Below, in pieces: positions 18,801 to 27,278 of a stretch of 64,000 nt of DNA. Location of the stretch: assembly GCA_002335865.1 (NCBI GenBank), contig DDCY01000024.1, forward strand, positions 163-64,162. Reading direction: 5' to 3'. Below the pieces are notes generated by a model that was not told the DNA's origin, did no database searches, and saw only the letters and a program-made list of their open reading frames with translations. The translations under genes were made by a program, and so were the position numbers. This stretch comes from Saprospiraceae bacterium UBA1994. Lineage in GTDB: Bacteria; Bacteroidota; Bacteroidia; Chitinophagales; Saprospiraceae. The stretch's first letter is position 1, and every line of letters starts with the position of its first letter.

Positions 18801-19102
18801 ATTATATAGCGGTTAATGAGTCGAAGTCAATTCAGTATGCTCTACTTGTGATAGACAAACTTTATTTTTTAATTTCGGAAGGATATATTTTTTAAGAATG
18901 CGATTTGGTTTGGCTAGCATTTAATTCCATTTTTTTTGAATTGAGAAAATTGAACTGTCGTTAGATAAATAATTTTAGTCAAACTCTGTTTTCATTTAAT
19001 GAGAAAAAGATTCAGTTATAATCAACCAAAGACCAATAACGTCTATCTCATTTTTGACCAATTACATATTATAAAAACATCTAATTTGTTAACTTTGTCG
19101 AC

Positions 19103-21058
19103 ATGGCAAAGCAAAAGTCAATACAAACAACGCTAGAAGTAGTCGGAGATACTGCACCCGACGTTAGTAAATGGGAAAGCCGTAAACTCCAGTTGATAAT
19201 ATTAGCTGCGCTTTCTATTGTTCTGTATGCCAATACTATCACCCATGATTATACACAAGATGATGCGATAGTCATCAATGACAATGAGTTTACTACTCAA
19301 GGTTTCGCGGGTATTCCTGCTTTATTAAAGTATGATACTTTTAGAGGTTTCTTCAAAGTAGATGGAAAAGAGAAGTTGGTTTCTGGTGGTCGTTACAGAC
19401 CATTGACACCAGTGATGTTTGCTATTGAGTATCAGTTATTTGGATACAATCCTGTGATAGGCCACTTGCTGAATATATTGTGGTTTACTCTACTAGTACT
19501 AGTACTATACCTTACCTTAGAAAGATTATTTCTTAAGTATGATACCTCTTCTAAATGGAGATATATGATATTCGCGGCTTGTATTCTTTTTGCCGTCCAT
19601 CCAATACACACGGAGGCTGTGGCTAATATCAAAGGTCGTGATGAAATAATATGCTTATTAGGCAGTTTAGCCTCACTTTACTGCGCCATACGCTGGTACG
19701 ATGAGCGTAAAAACAAATTTATGATATTCTCAGGAATGTTATTCTTCATTGCACTCATGTCTAAAGAAAATACAATCACATTTTTGGTAGTTATTCCATT
19801 GGCACTATATATTTTTAGAAAAGCGTCAATTACTGTGAGTTTAAAATCAGTTTTACCAGCTGTTGTGGGCACAATAGTTTTTCTAGCGATAAGATCATCA
19901 GTTATTGGATGGTATATGGGAGGTACTCCTATGGAGTTGATGAACAATCCATTTTTAAAATGGACCAATAACGGATATGTGGCCTTATCTAAAATGGAAA
20001 GTTTACCTACTATGCTATATTGTCTTGGTAAATATCTAGGCTTATTAGTATTTCCACATCCACTTACACACGATTATTATCCACGCCATATAGAAATTAT
20101 GTCTTGGAGTGATATCAGTGTAATAGCATCTATTTTTATATATTTCTTGTTAATTTTATACGCATTGCTTAATCTCAAAAAGAGAAGCGTGCTTTCTTTT
20201 TGCATCTTATATTTCTTAGCTACAATATCTATAGTATCTAATATCGTTTTTCCTATAGGTACTAACATGTCAGAGCGATTTTTATTTATGCCGTCTGTCG
20301 GTTTCTCTTTGATAGTTGCTTATCTATGTTGGAAAGGAAATGAAAAGTATCCAGCGGTGATCAAAGGAATATTTGCATTGGTAATGATTGGTATGATCGG
20401 AAAAACAATGACACGTAATATGGTGTGGAAAGATAATTATACACTTTTCACCACTGATGTACATACATCTACTCGCAGTGCTAAGATTCTCAATGCAGCA
20501 GGTGGTACTAAATCTAATAAGGCGTCAAGGATGGAAGACGGTCCAAGAAAGACCAATTTACTCCAAGAGGCGATTCAGCACACCACTCAAGCTTTAGAGG
20601 TGCATCCTAATTATAAAAACGCAATGATGATTCAGGGTAATTCTTTTTTTTATAAAAAAGAATTCGAAAATGCAGTTAGAAGTTACGAAAGATTATTGAG
20701 TTTATATCCTGGAGACGCAGATGGTGAATCTAATCTAGCAGTAGCACTACGAGATACAGGAAAATATTTCGGTGAGCAAAAGCAAGATCTTTTGAAAGCA
20801 GAGAAATATTTGCGTAGATCTTTAGCGATTAGGCCAAAGGATGTTGAGACAAATAGACTCCTCGGTGTTACTAATGGAATAAAAGGAAATCATAAAGAAG
20901 CAATTAAATATTTCAAAAAGGTAGCTGATTTGCAACCTAATAATGCTTTGTCCTACGTTAATCTATATAATGCCTATGGTGCTTACGGAGATGATGAAAA
21001 TGCAAGGTTAAATTATGAAAAGGCCCTCAAGCTAAATCCAGAGGCTTTTACAAAGTAG
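19103..21058 (+). CDS. TMTC/DUF1736-like membrane protein with C-terminal TPR repeats
   Basis: A 651-residue integral membrane protein. After a short cytoplasmic start, about ten to twelve membrane segments span residues 28-450; the first loop carries the acidic pair in DYTQDDAIVIND and then RYRPLTPVMFAIEY, the pattern of TMTC-type and GT39-like (GT-C fold) glycosyltransferases. In that fold the Asp pair binds metal and lipid-linked sugar. About residues 490-651 are TPR repeats (HPNYKNAMMIQGNSFFYKKE, RPKDVETNRLLGVTNGIKG). An O-glycosyl transfer to secreted proteins is plausible and known in Bacteroidota, but the substrate here is inference. The next gene begins four bases after its stop, which points to co-transcription. 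Confidence 0.75.
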   Translation: MAKQKSIQTTLEVVGDTAPDVSKWESRKLQLIILAALSIVLYANTITHDYTQDDAIVINDNEFTTQGFAGIPALLKYDTFRGFFKVDGKEKLVSGGRYRPLTPVMFAIEYQLFGYNPVIGHLLNILWFTLLVLVLYLTLERLFLKYDTSSKWRYMIFAACILFAVHPIHTEAVANIKGRDEIICLLGSLASLYCAIRWYDERKNKFMIFSGMLFFIALMSKENTITFLVVIPLALYIFRKASITVSLKSVLPAVVGTIVFLAIRSSVIGWYMGGTPMELMNNPFLKWTNNGYVALSKMESLPTMLYCLGKYLGLLVFPHPLTHDYYPRHIEIMSWSDISVIASIFIYFLLILYALLNLKKRSVLSFCILYFLATISIVSNIVFPIGTNMSERFLFMPSVGFSLIVAYLCWKGNEKYPAVIKGIFALVMIGMIGKTMTRNMVWKDNYTLFTTDVHTSTRSAKILNAAGGTKSNKASRMEDGPRKTNLLQEAIQHTTQALEVHPNYKNAMMIQGNSFFYKKEFENAVRSYERLLSLYPGDADGESNLAVALRDTGKYFGEQKQDLLKAEKYLRRSLAIRPKDVETNRLLGVTNGIKGNHKEAIKYFKKVADLQPNNALSYVNLYNAYGAYGDDENARLNYEKALKLNPEAFTK

Positions 21059-21062
21059 ATAT

Positions 21063-24041
21063 ATGAATAAAATAAACCATAAATATATAATAGCATTTGT
21101 GTTTTTGATCTTGGTTCGGATAGATGTGAAATCACAGACGCTGCTCACTGAACGTGCTTGGGCAGATAGTCTCTACAATGCTATGAGTGATGATGAGCGT
21201 ATTGGACAGCTATTTATGGTGAGGGCATTTAGTAAGAAGGATAGAAAGGAAACGGCCAAGATCCTTGGACAAATTAGAGAGCATCATATCGGTGGTATCT
21301 GTTTCTTTCAAGGCAGCCCTAGAGAAGAAGCGCGTATTACAAATATGTATCAAGACGAAAGTAAAATTCCCCTCATGACTGCTATAGATGGGGAGTGGGG
21401 CTTAGGTATGAGATTTAAAGATCAGACAATCAGCTTTCCAAGGCAGTTAATGCTTGGTGCGATACAAGATAATAATCTGATTTACGAGATGGGTAAGGAA
21501 GTAGCTCGTCATTGCCAACGAATCGGATTGCATGTCAATTTCGCTCCTGTTGCTGATGTCAATAATAATCCAGATAATCCTGTGATCAACGATAGATCTT
21601 ATGGAGAAGATATGTACAATGTAGCTGCTAAATCCTATAGCTTTATGCGAGGGATGCAAGATCAAGGAATCTTAGCTTGTGCTAAGCACTTTCCTGGACA
21701 TGGAGATACTGATGTAGATTCTCATGTAGATCTTCCTATTATCGCTCATGATATGCAGCGGTTGGATAGTCTAGAGTTGATGCCTTTCAGAGCTTTATCT
21801 AAGTATGGTATCAAGAGTATGATGGCCGCTCATTTGCATGTACCATCTATTGACAACCGTACTAACCGTCCTACATCTCTCAGCAAAACTGCATTGACAG
21901 ATATTCTCAGAAAAGATATAGGGTTCGATGGTATCATATTTACGGATGCGATGGAGATGAAAGGTGTAACGAAGCATTTTAAAACTGGACAAGCAGAAGC
22001 GGAAGCACTACAGGCAGGAAATGATATGATCGTCCTATCAGAAGATCTATCAAAATCGATCAAATCGATCAAAGAATATATCTCTGATGGTAGGATAGAA
22101 ATGACTCAAGTAGAAGCAAGTGTAAAACGTATACTATTAGAAAAGTACAGACTCGGCCTTTATCAAAAGCCAGAAAAATTAAGCCTTGAGAATATATCTG
22201 AAGATCTTAATTCAAAAGAATCATTAGCGCTTAAATCGAGGCTGATCGAAGAAGCACTAACATTAGTGAATGATCGTGAAACCCAAATTCCGATCACGAC
22301 GCCAGCGCAAAAAATCATCATGACATTGACGATTGGTTCTACTACACAGACACCATTCCAAAGTCGGATCAATAGTTACTCTAATGCTAAGCATTACTTC
22401 TCTAGTAAGCAAGTGGACGAAGTAAAAGCTAAAGCCTTGGATGCTAATTTTGAAAGTGCTAGCCATATTATAGTTAGCTTTCATGATATGAGTAAGTATG
22501 CTACTAAGAATTTTGGTATTGACCAATCGGCAGTGCAATATGTACGAGGTTTGGCCAAGAGAAAAAGAGTAATTGTCACTTTATTCGGTAGTCCTTATGC
22601 TCTTAGGTATTTCGAAGATATGGATCCGATATTAGTAGCGTATAACGAAGATGAGATGACACAAGATCTTGCTGCTCAAGCATTGTTTGGTGCTAACCGT
22701 ATTAGTGGTAAGTTGCCAGTTTCTGGATCGAATTCATTTCCATTCGGTATGGGAGTATATAGAGAATCCAATGGGTCACTTGGGTACAGTACGCCAGAGA
22801 GAGTAGGGATGATAAGTGATAGTTTAATTCATATAGACAAACTGGTGGCAGAACTTATTAAACGCAATGCAGCACCTGGTTGTCAAGTATTTGTAGCTAA
22901 AGATGGAAAAGTAATTTTTGACAAATCTTATGGACACTTTACACAATCAAAGAAAAGAAAAGTTAGAAATAGTGACATCTATGATGTTGCGTCGGTCACT
23001 AAGATAATGGCAAGTACATTGTCACTTATGAAGCTTTATGATGAAGGCCTTTTTGACCCATCAAATAAACTTAGGACTTACTTGCCAGAGGCTGATACTT
23101 GCAACAAAGGAGAAATCTGTGTGAACGATATGTTAGCACATCAAGGCAAGCTCGTAGGTTGGATTCCTTTTTATAAAAAAACAATGACCGAGACAAAGTA
23201 TCCTCAGCCTATTAACAAATATTATAGAAATCTACCACAAGATAGTTTTAGTATTAAAATTACAGATGACATGTTTATGTGGGATGAATATGTAGACAGT
23301 ATTTGGTCTAGAATCTATACCAGTGATTTGAGAGATAATGATGATTATAGATACAGCGACTTGGGATTCTATTTCATGCATCGCACAATCAAAAATCAAT
23401 CGGGAACTAGATTAGATACATTCGTTCAGCGCAATTTTTATCAGCCACTAGGCCTGCGTAGAACAGGTTTTCTTCCTCTAGATAGATATGCTAGAACTGA
23501 AATCGTCCCCTCAGAAATAGACAATTATTTCCGTCATACTACATTGCAAGGCATAGTCCATGATATGGGCGCAGCAATGCTTGGTGGAGTGAGTGGTCAT
23601 GCAGGATTATTTTCTACTTCAAAAGAGATAGGTGTCATGATGCAGATGCTTCTTAATAGAGGCGTATACGGGGGACGGCGATATATCGATTCAAATACGA
23701 TTGATAAATTTACTACACGATTTCCCAAAAGCAAGCGAAGAGGTATTGGCTTTGATATGAAACAGCTAGACGAAAACCTTAATACTAATATGTCGGAACT
23801 AGCTAGTGAATCTACTTTTGGGCACCTTGGATTTACAGGCTGTGCAGCTTGGGCGGATCCAGAACAAAATATAGTATATGTATTTATCTCCAATCGTACT
23901 TATCCTACAATGAAAAACAATAATTTGGGTAAATATGATTACCGCCCTAAGATACAATCAGCAATATATAATGCAATCAAAAAGGATCCAATTAAACCTT
24001 TGCTACCAATGGCAGAGTTAAAGAGTGGGGATATAGAGTAA
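21063..24041 (+). CDS. Glycoside hydrolase family 3 (NagZ-like) fused to a class C beta-lactamase-like serine hydrolase
   Basis: A 992-residue two-part enzyme with a signal peptide (1-25). The N-terminal half is family-3 N-acetylglucosaminidase: GICFFQGSPREEARI, AIDGEWGLGMR, FAPVADVNNNPDNPVINDRS and the NagZ loop KHFPGHGDTDVDSH (near 208-221) holding the His/Asp acid-base pair, followed by FTDAMEMKG with the nucleophile Asp. A linker with a GH3 C-terminal-like fold covers about 390-560. The rest (about 590-970) is a penicillin-binding-protein/class C beta-lactamase fold: SVTK (Ser near 643), YSD as the second motif and HLGFTG as the third. It most likely trims peptidoglycan in the periplasm. 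It follows the TMTC-like gene by four bases. Both parts keep their catalytic motifs. Confidence 0.9.
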   Translation: MNKINHKYIIAFVFLILVRIDVKSQTLLTERAWADSLYNAMSDDERIGQLFMVRAFSKKDRKETAKILGQIREHHIGGICFFQGSPREEARITNMYQDESKIPLMTAIDGEWGLGMRFKDQTISFPRQLMLGAIQDNNLIYEMGKEVARHCQRIGLHVNFAPVADVNNNPDNPVINDRSYGEDMYNVAAKSYSFMRGMQDQGILACAKHFPGHGDTDVDSHVDLPIIAHDMQRLDSLELMPFRALSKYGIKSMMAAHLHVPSIDNRTNRPTSLSKTALTDILRKDIGFDGIIFTDAMEMKGVTKHFKTGQAEAEALQAGNDMIVLSEDLSKSIKSIKEYISDGRIEMTQVEASVKRILLEKYRLGLYQKPEKLSLENISEDLNSKESLALKSRLIEEALTLVNDRETQIPITTPAQKIIMTLTIGSTTQTPFQSRINSYSNAKHYFSSKQVDEVKAKALDANFESASHIIVSFHDMSKYATKNFGIDQSAVQYVRGLAKRKRVIVTLFGSPYALRYFEDMDPILVAYNEDEMTQDLAAQALFGANRISGKLPVSGSNSFPFGMGVYRESNGSLGYSTPERVGMISDSLIHIDKLVAELIKRNAAPGCQVFVAKDGKVIFDKSYGHFTQSKKRKVRNSDIYDVASVTKIMASTLSLMKLYDEGLFDPSNKLRTYLPEADTCNKGEICVNDMLAHQGKLVGWIPFYKKTMTETKYPQPINKYYRNLPQDSFSIKITDDMFMWDEYVDSIWSRIYTSDLRDNDDYRYSDLGFYFMHRTIKNQSGTRLDTFVQRNFYQPLGLRRTGFLPLDRYARTEIVPSEIDNYFRHTTLQGIVHDMGAAMLGGVSGHAGLFSTSKEIGVMMQMLLNRGVYGGRRYIDSNTIDKFTTRFPKSKRRGIGFDMKQLDENLNTNMSELASESTFGHLGFTGCAAWADPEQNIVYVFISNRTYPTMKNNNLGKYDYRPKIQSAIYNAIKKDPIKPLLPMAELKSGDIE

Positions 24042-24117
24042 ACATTCTTAGTTTTCGACTTACTTTGTTTGATTTTCGCTTGATACTGAACTTGATCATT
24101 ATTATTATCTTTCCCCC

Positions 24118-25335
24118 ATGAAGCTTACCTTCGAAATAGCACGTAGATATCTACTGGGCAAAAAGTCTAATAATGCCATCAATATTATAACGTGGATCTC
24201 TATACTTGGCATTACGATAGGTACTGCTGCTTTGATATTGATTCTCTCGGTATTCAACGGCTTTGAATCTTTATTATCCAGTCTCTTTGATTCATTTAAT
24301 CCAGATATGAAAATTGTCCTTGATGAGGGAAAATCATTTTATATAGACGATGAGACCGTTAAACAAATAAAAGCTATAGATGGAGTAACGGCAGTGTCTA
24401 AAACGATAGAAGAGACTGCATTATTTGAATACAAGGATGCTCAAGAGGTAGGAAGTGTTAAAGGTGTAGATAGCGAATATCATAATGCAACTGATATATA
24501 CACTACAGTAAAACGTGGAGACTATATACTGAAGGAAGGTAATATCAACTATGCTGTAATCGGAGCGGGTATGCGTACCAAACTAGGTGTAAACTTCAAT
24601 GATGTAATTACACCTATTTCGATCCATATGCCGCTAAGAAAAAAAATAGGCCTAATATCCAACCCGTTCAAGACTTTGGAAGTGTATCCATCTGGAGTAT
24701 TCTCTGTACAAAGTGAAGCAGATCTTCAATACATCATTTCTAATTACGAATTTGTCAATAAGTTACTTAGTTATGAAAATAAAACATCAGCATTAGAAAT
24801 AAGATTACAAGAGGACTACGACGAAGATGAAATCCGTTCAAGTATTAAAGCACTCATGGGTCCAGGTTATGTTATTAAGAATAGCTATCAGCAAAATGAA
24901 GCTTATCTAAAGATCATGAATATAGAGAAATGGGTAAGTTACCTGATCGCTTCATTGACGATGGTCATGATAGCATTCAATATGGTAGGCTGTCTATGGA
25001 TGATCGTTTTAGATAAGCGTAAGGATATCAGTATACTTAAGTCTATGGGTATGACGGTTCGACAAATTAAAGAGATATTTATTGCGGAAGGAATGCTAAT
25101 CGGTATGGTAGGTGTTTTAATAGGAACAGCCTTAGCTCTCTTTATGTATTTCCTTCAAAAACAATTTGGACTAGTATCTATTCCAGATGGATTTATGGTG
25201 CGATCATACCCTATAGAGTTAAAATTGATTGACTTTGCAGTAGTAATAGCTACTGTACTAGGTATATCATATATCGCAAGTATTCTTCCAGCTCGTAAGG
25301 CTGCAAGAATAGAGACTCAACTTAGGAGCGATTAG
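24118..25335 (+). CDS. LolC/LolE-type ABC transporter permease
   Basis: A 405-residue inner-membrane protein of the MacB/FtsX type. First membrane segment after a short basic start (ARRYLLGKKSNNAINIITW then ISILGITIGTAALILILSVF), a periplasmic domain (about 45-265) and three C-terminal segments (about 275-300, 320-350, 370-395) with the family motif ILPARKAARIE at the end. LolCE extract lipoproteins from the inner membrane with the ATPase LolD; no LolD gene is adjacent, which is common in Bacteroidota. The start ATG at 24118 is the only good one. It lies 77 bases after the hydrolase gene and may be in the same transcript. Confidence 0.88.
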   Translation: MKLTFEIARRYLLGKKSNNAINIITWISILGITIGTAALILILSVFNGFESLLSSLFDSFNPDMKIVLDEGKSFYIDDETVKQIKAIDGVTAVSKTIEETALFEYKDAQEVGSVKGVDSEYHNATDIYTTVKRGDYILKEGNINYAVIGAGMRTKLGVNFNDVITPISIHMPLRKKIGLISNPFKTLEVYPSGVFSVQSEADLQYIISNYEFVNKLLSYENKTSALEIRLQEDYDEDEIRSSIKALMGPGYVIKNSYQQNEAYLKIMNIEKWVSYLIASLTMVMIAFNMVGCLWMIVLDKRKDISILKSMGMTVRQIKEIFIAEGMLIGMVGVLIGTALALFMYFLQKQFGLVSIPDGFMVRSYPIELKLIDFAVVIATVLGISYIASILPARKAARIETQLRSD

Positions 25336-25503
25336 TTTATAGCTTTTCAAAAGAAAAATGGGAATACCGAAACGCTTCATTTCAACGTTCCGAAAACGGA
25401 TAGAATTTCTGGCTTTGTCAAAGAAAAATAGAAATATCCAATACGGCATTAATTGAGATTGGGCATGATCAAATTCGTCATTTTTATCACCAACTAAAAG
25501 CAC

Positions 25504-25511
25504 TACTTTTG
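25504..25511 (+). promoter_or_regulatory. Candidate -7 element (TACTTTTG) for the phosphatase gene
   Basis: Exact TAnnTTTG match ending 18 bases before the ATG at 25530. It implies a very short leader. No TTG at 19-20 bases upstream. Confidence 0.45.
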
Positions 25512-25529
25512 CGATCAAATTATTTATCT

Positions 25530-26675
25530 ATGAAGCCAATACTGTTTTCCGTCATTGTACTCCTCACTTTTTCTACTTGTAACACACCCAAGAAAATTGA
25601 GTCACAAATAAAGTCTAATACTACAGCTACAACTACATCCGATCGATCAGAGGTCAAAAAGCCTAAGAATATCATTTTTATGGTGGGTGACGGAATGGGA
25701 TTGTCTCAAATTACAGCAGGTATGTACTCAAATGGAGATAAGCTCAATCTAGAACGAATGAAGACTATAGGCTTACACAAGTCTCATGCTGCGTTTAGTC
25801 TAGTAACGGATAGTGCAGCTGGTGCAACAGCATTCGCTTGTGGACAAAAAACTTATAACGGCGCCATAGCTGTAAATTTGGATACGATAGCTATACCTAC
25901 GATTCTGGAAGAAGCAGAAATAAAAAAACTTGCTACTGGATTAGTATCTACATCGACCATAGTGCACGCTACTCCTGCTAGTTTTATAGCACATAATGGA
26001 CATAGAAAGAATTATGAGGAGATTGCAGCTGATTTTCTAAAGACTGATATTGACTGCTTCATTGGTGGAGGAGCTAAATATTTTAACAATAGAGAAGATG
26101 GTAGAGACCTATTGCAAGAGTTGAGAAATAAAGGATATCAAGTAGGTGATTATTTTAATAATGAGCTAGATTCTATGCAAATCAAGGAGAACGAGAATTT
26201 TGCTTATCTCACTTCTTTAGCTGATCCTATACCTGCAGCACAGGGAAGAGACTATCTTCAGAAAGCTTCTATAATGGCAATCGAAGCACTTGATAAAAGA
26301 GACAATGGATTTTTCATCATGATTGAGGGATCTCAAATTGATTGGGGTGGTCACTCAAATGATTCTGATTATATCATTACAGAAATGATTGATTTTGATA
26401 ATGCTATTGGAGCAGTACTAGATTGGGCAGAGCAAGATGGAGAGACTTTAGTTATAGTCACTGCTGATCACGAAACTGGAGGTTTCGCTATCCAGAAGGG
26501 GTCTACTAGAGAAAAATTAGTTACAGCATTCACTTCAGATTACCATACAGCGGAAATGATATGTGTGTTTGCTCATGGGCCACAAGAAGCACTTTTTCGT
26601 GGAATTTATGATAATACGGCGATATATGACAAGATGAGAGAAGCTTATGGATGGTCAAGCGTTTTTACGAAGTAA
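25530..26675 (+). CDS. Alkaline phosphatase (PhoA family)
   Basis: About 381 residues. Hydrophobic signal ending FSTCNTPKK; Cys suggests a lipoprotein, but Phe and Thr around it make a poor lipobox. The mature part has the alkaline phosphatase motifs: metal-binding MVGDGMGLSQ, the nucleophile serine in VTDSAAGATAFACG, EGSQIDWGGHSND and TADHETGG with the zinc-ligand histidine. The enzyme hydrolyses phosphate monoesters outside the cytoplasm. Shorter than E. coli PhoA (471) but usual for Bacteroidota. I chose ATG 25530 because the upstream TTG overlaps the promoter element. No PHO-box analysis is possible by eye. Confidence 0.92.
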   Translation: MKPILFSVIVLLTFSTCNTPKKIESQIKSNTTATTTSDRSEVKKPKNIIFMVGDGMGLSQITAGMYSNGDKLNLERMKTIGLHKSHAAFSLVTDSAAGATAFACGQKTYNGAIAVNLDTIAIPTILEEAEIKKLATGLVSTSTIVHATPASFIAHNGHRKNYEEIAADFLKTDIDCFIGGGAKYFNNREDGRDLLQELRNKGYQVGDYFNNELDSMQIKENENFAYLTSLADPIPAAQGRDYLQKASIMAIEALDKRDNGFFIMIEGSQIDWGGHSNDSDYIITEMIDFDNAIGAVLDWAEQDGETLVIVTADHETGGFAIQKGSTREKLVTAFTSDYHTAEMICVFAHGPQEALFRGIYDNTAIYDKMREAYGWSSVFTK

Positions 26676-26897
26676 AAAAGGCATCGTCGATGTGAACAAG
26701 TGAAATTTCGCAGTAAAACTAGTTGGAGGGACTAAAAATTTGCCCATTTCGAAGAAAAATAAATGGACTATGAAACATGGACTCCAAACATAGCACCACA
26801 TGGCTATGATGTTTAGATAGAGGACTTTCTGATTTACTATTATTCCACATCCTGTTATATATAATTTGGCATAATTTCTGTCTTATCACTATCTAGT

Positions 26898-27239
26898 ATG
26901 GATATTGAAAGATTAAATAAACGACACTCGCAGGAGAATGATATGTATTATAAGGTAGGCTTTGGGCTATCTAGTAGACTGTTATCGTTTCGTAATGGCG
27001 TCTTCTCTTTGGAGATAGTCATAGGAAAGAAATGGTGCAAAGACTATAATTCAACTGCAATCGAACTTGCCCATGTCTGGAAGAAAACGCACGATGAATT
27101 ATCATATGCAATTGCTTGTAAGGTTTTCATAGTTGATCCTAATTCATTCGAATACAAGAAAGATCTTATCAAAAGTGGTATCAAACCAGGGTACGATGCA
27201 CGCAAAGGAGTTATTTTCAATAAAGACTATCTCAATTAA
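26898..27239 (+). CDS. Hypothetical protein, 113 residues
   Basis: I do not recognise the family. The protein has no signal peptide or membrane segment; it has mixed charge and several aromatic residues (short stretches: YYKVGFGLSSRLLSFRNG, IELAHVWKKTHDELSYA, IKSGIKPGYDARKGVIF). The start ATG at 26898 is followed by a hydrophilic helix. It ends 39 bases before the methylmalonyl-CoA mutase gene, so it may share its transcript, but nothing links it to B12 chemistry. The usual small subunit of the mutase (about 450 residues or more) is far larger, so this is not it. The 220 bases before it are noncoding. Confidence 0.6.
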   Translation: MDIERLNKRHSQENDMYYKVGFGLSSRLLSFRNGVFSLEIVIGKKWCKDYNSTAIELAHVWKKTHDELSYAIACKVFIVDPNSFEYKKDLIKSGIKPGYDARKGVIFNKDYLN

Positions 27240-27278
27240 TATAGCTTAGATTACTACACTTCCTTATCTTGTGACTCT

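Noticed and set aside
27240..27278. Cobalamin riboswitch before the mutase gene
   Set aside because: The spacer is only 39 bases and lacks a B12-box; nothing fitting was seen further upstream.
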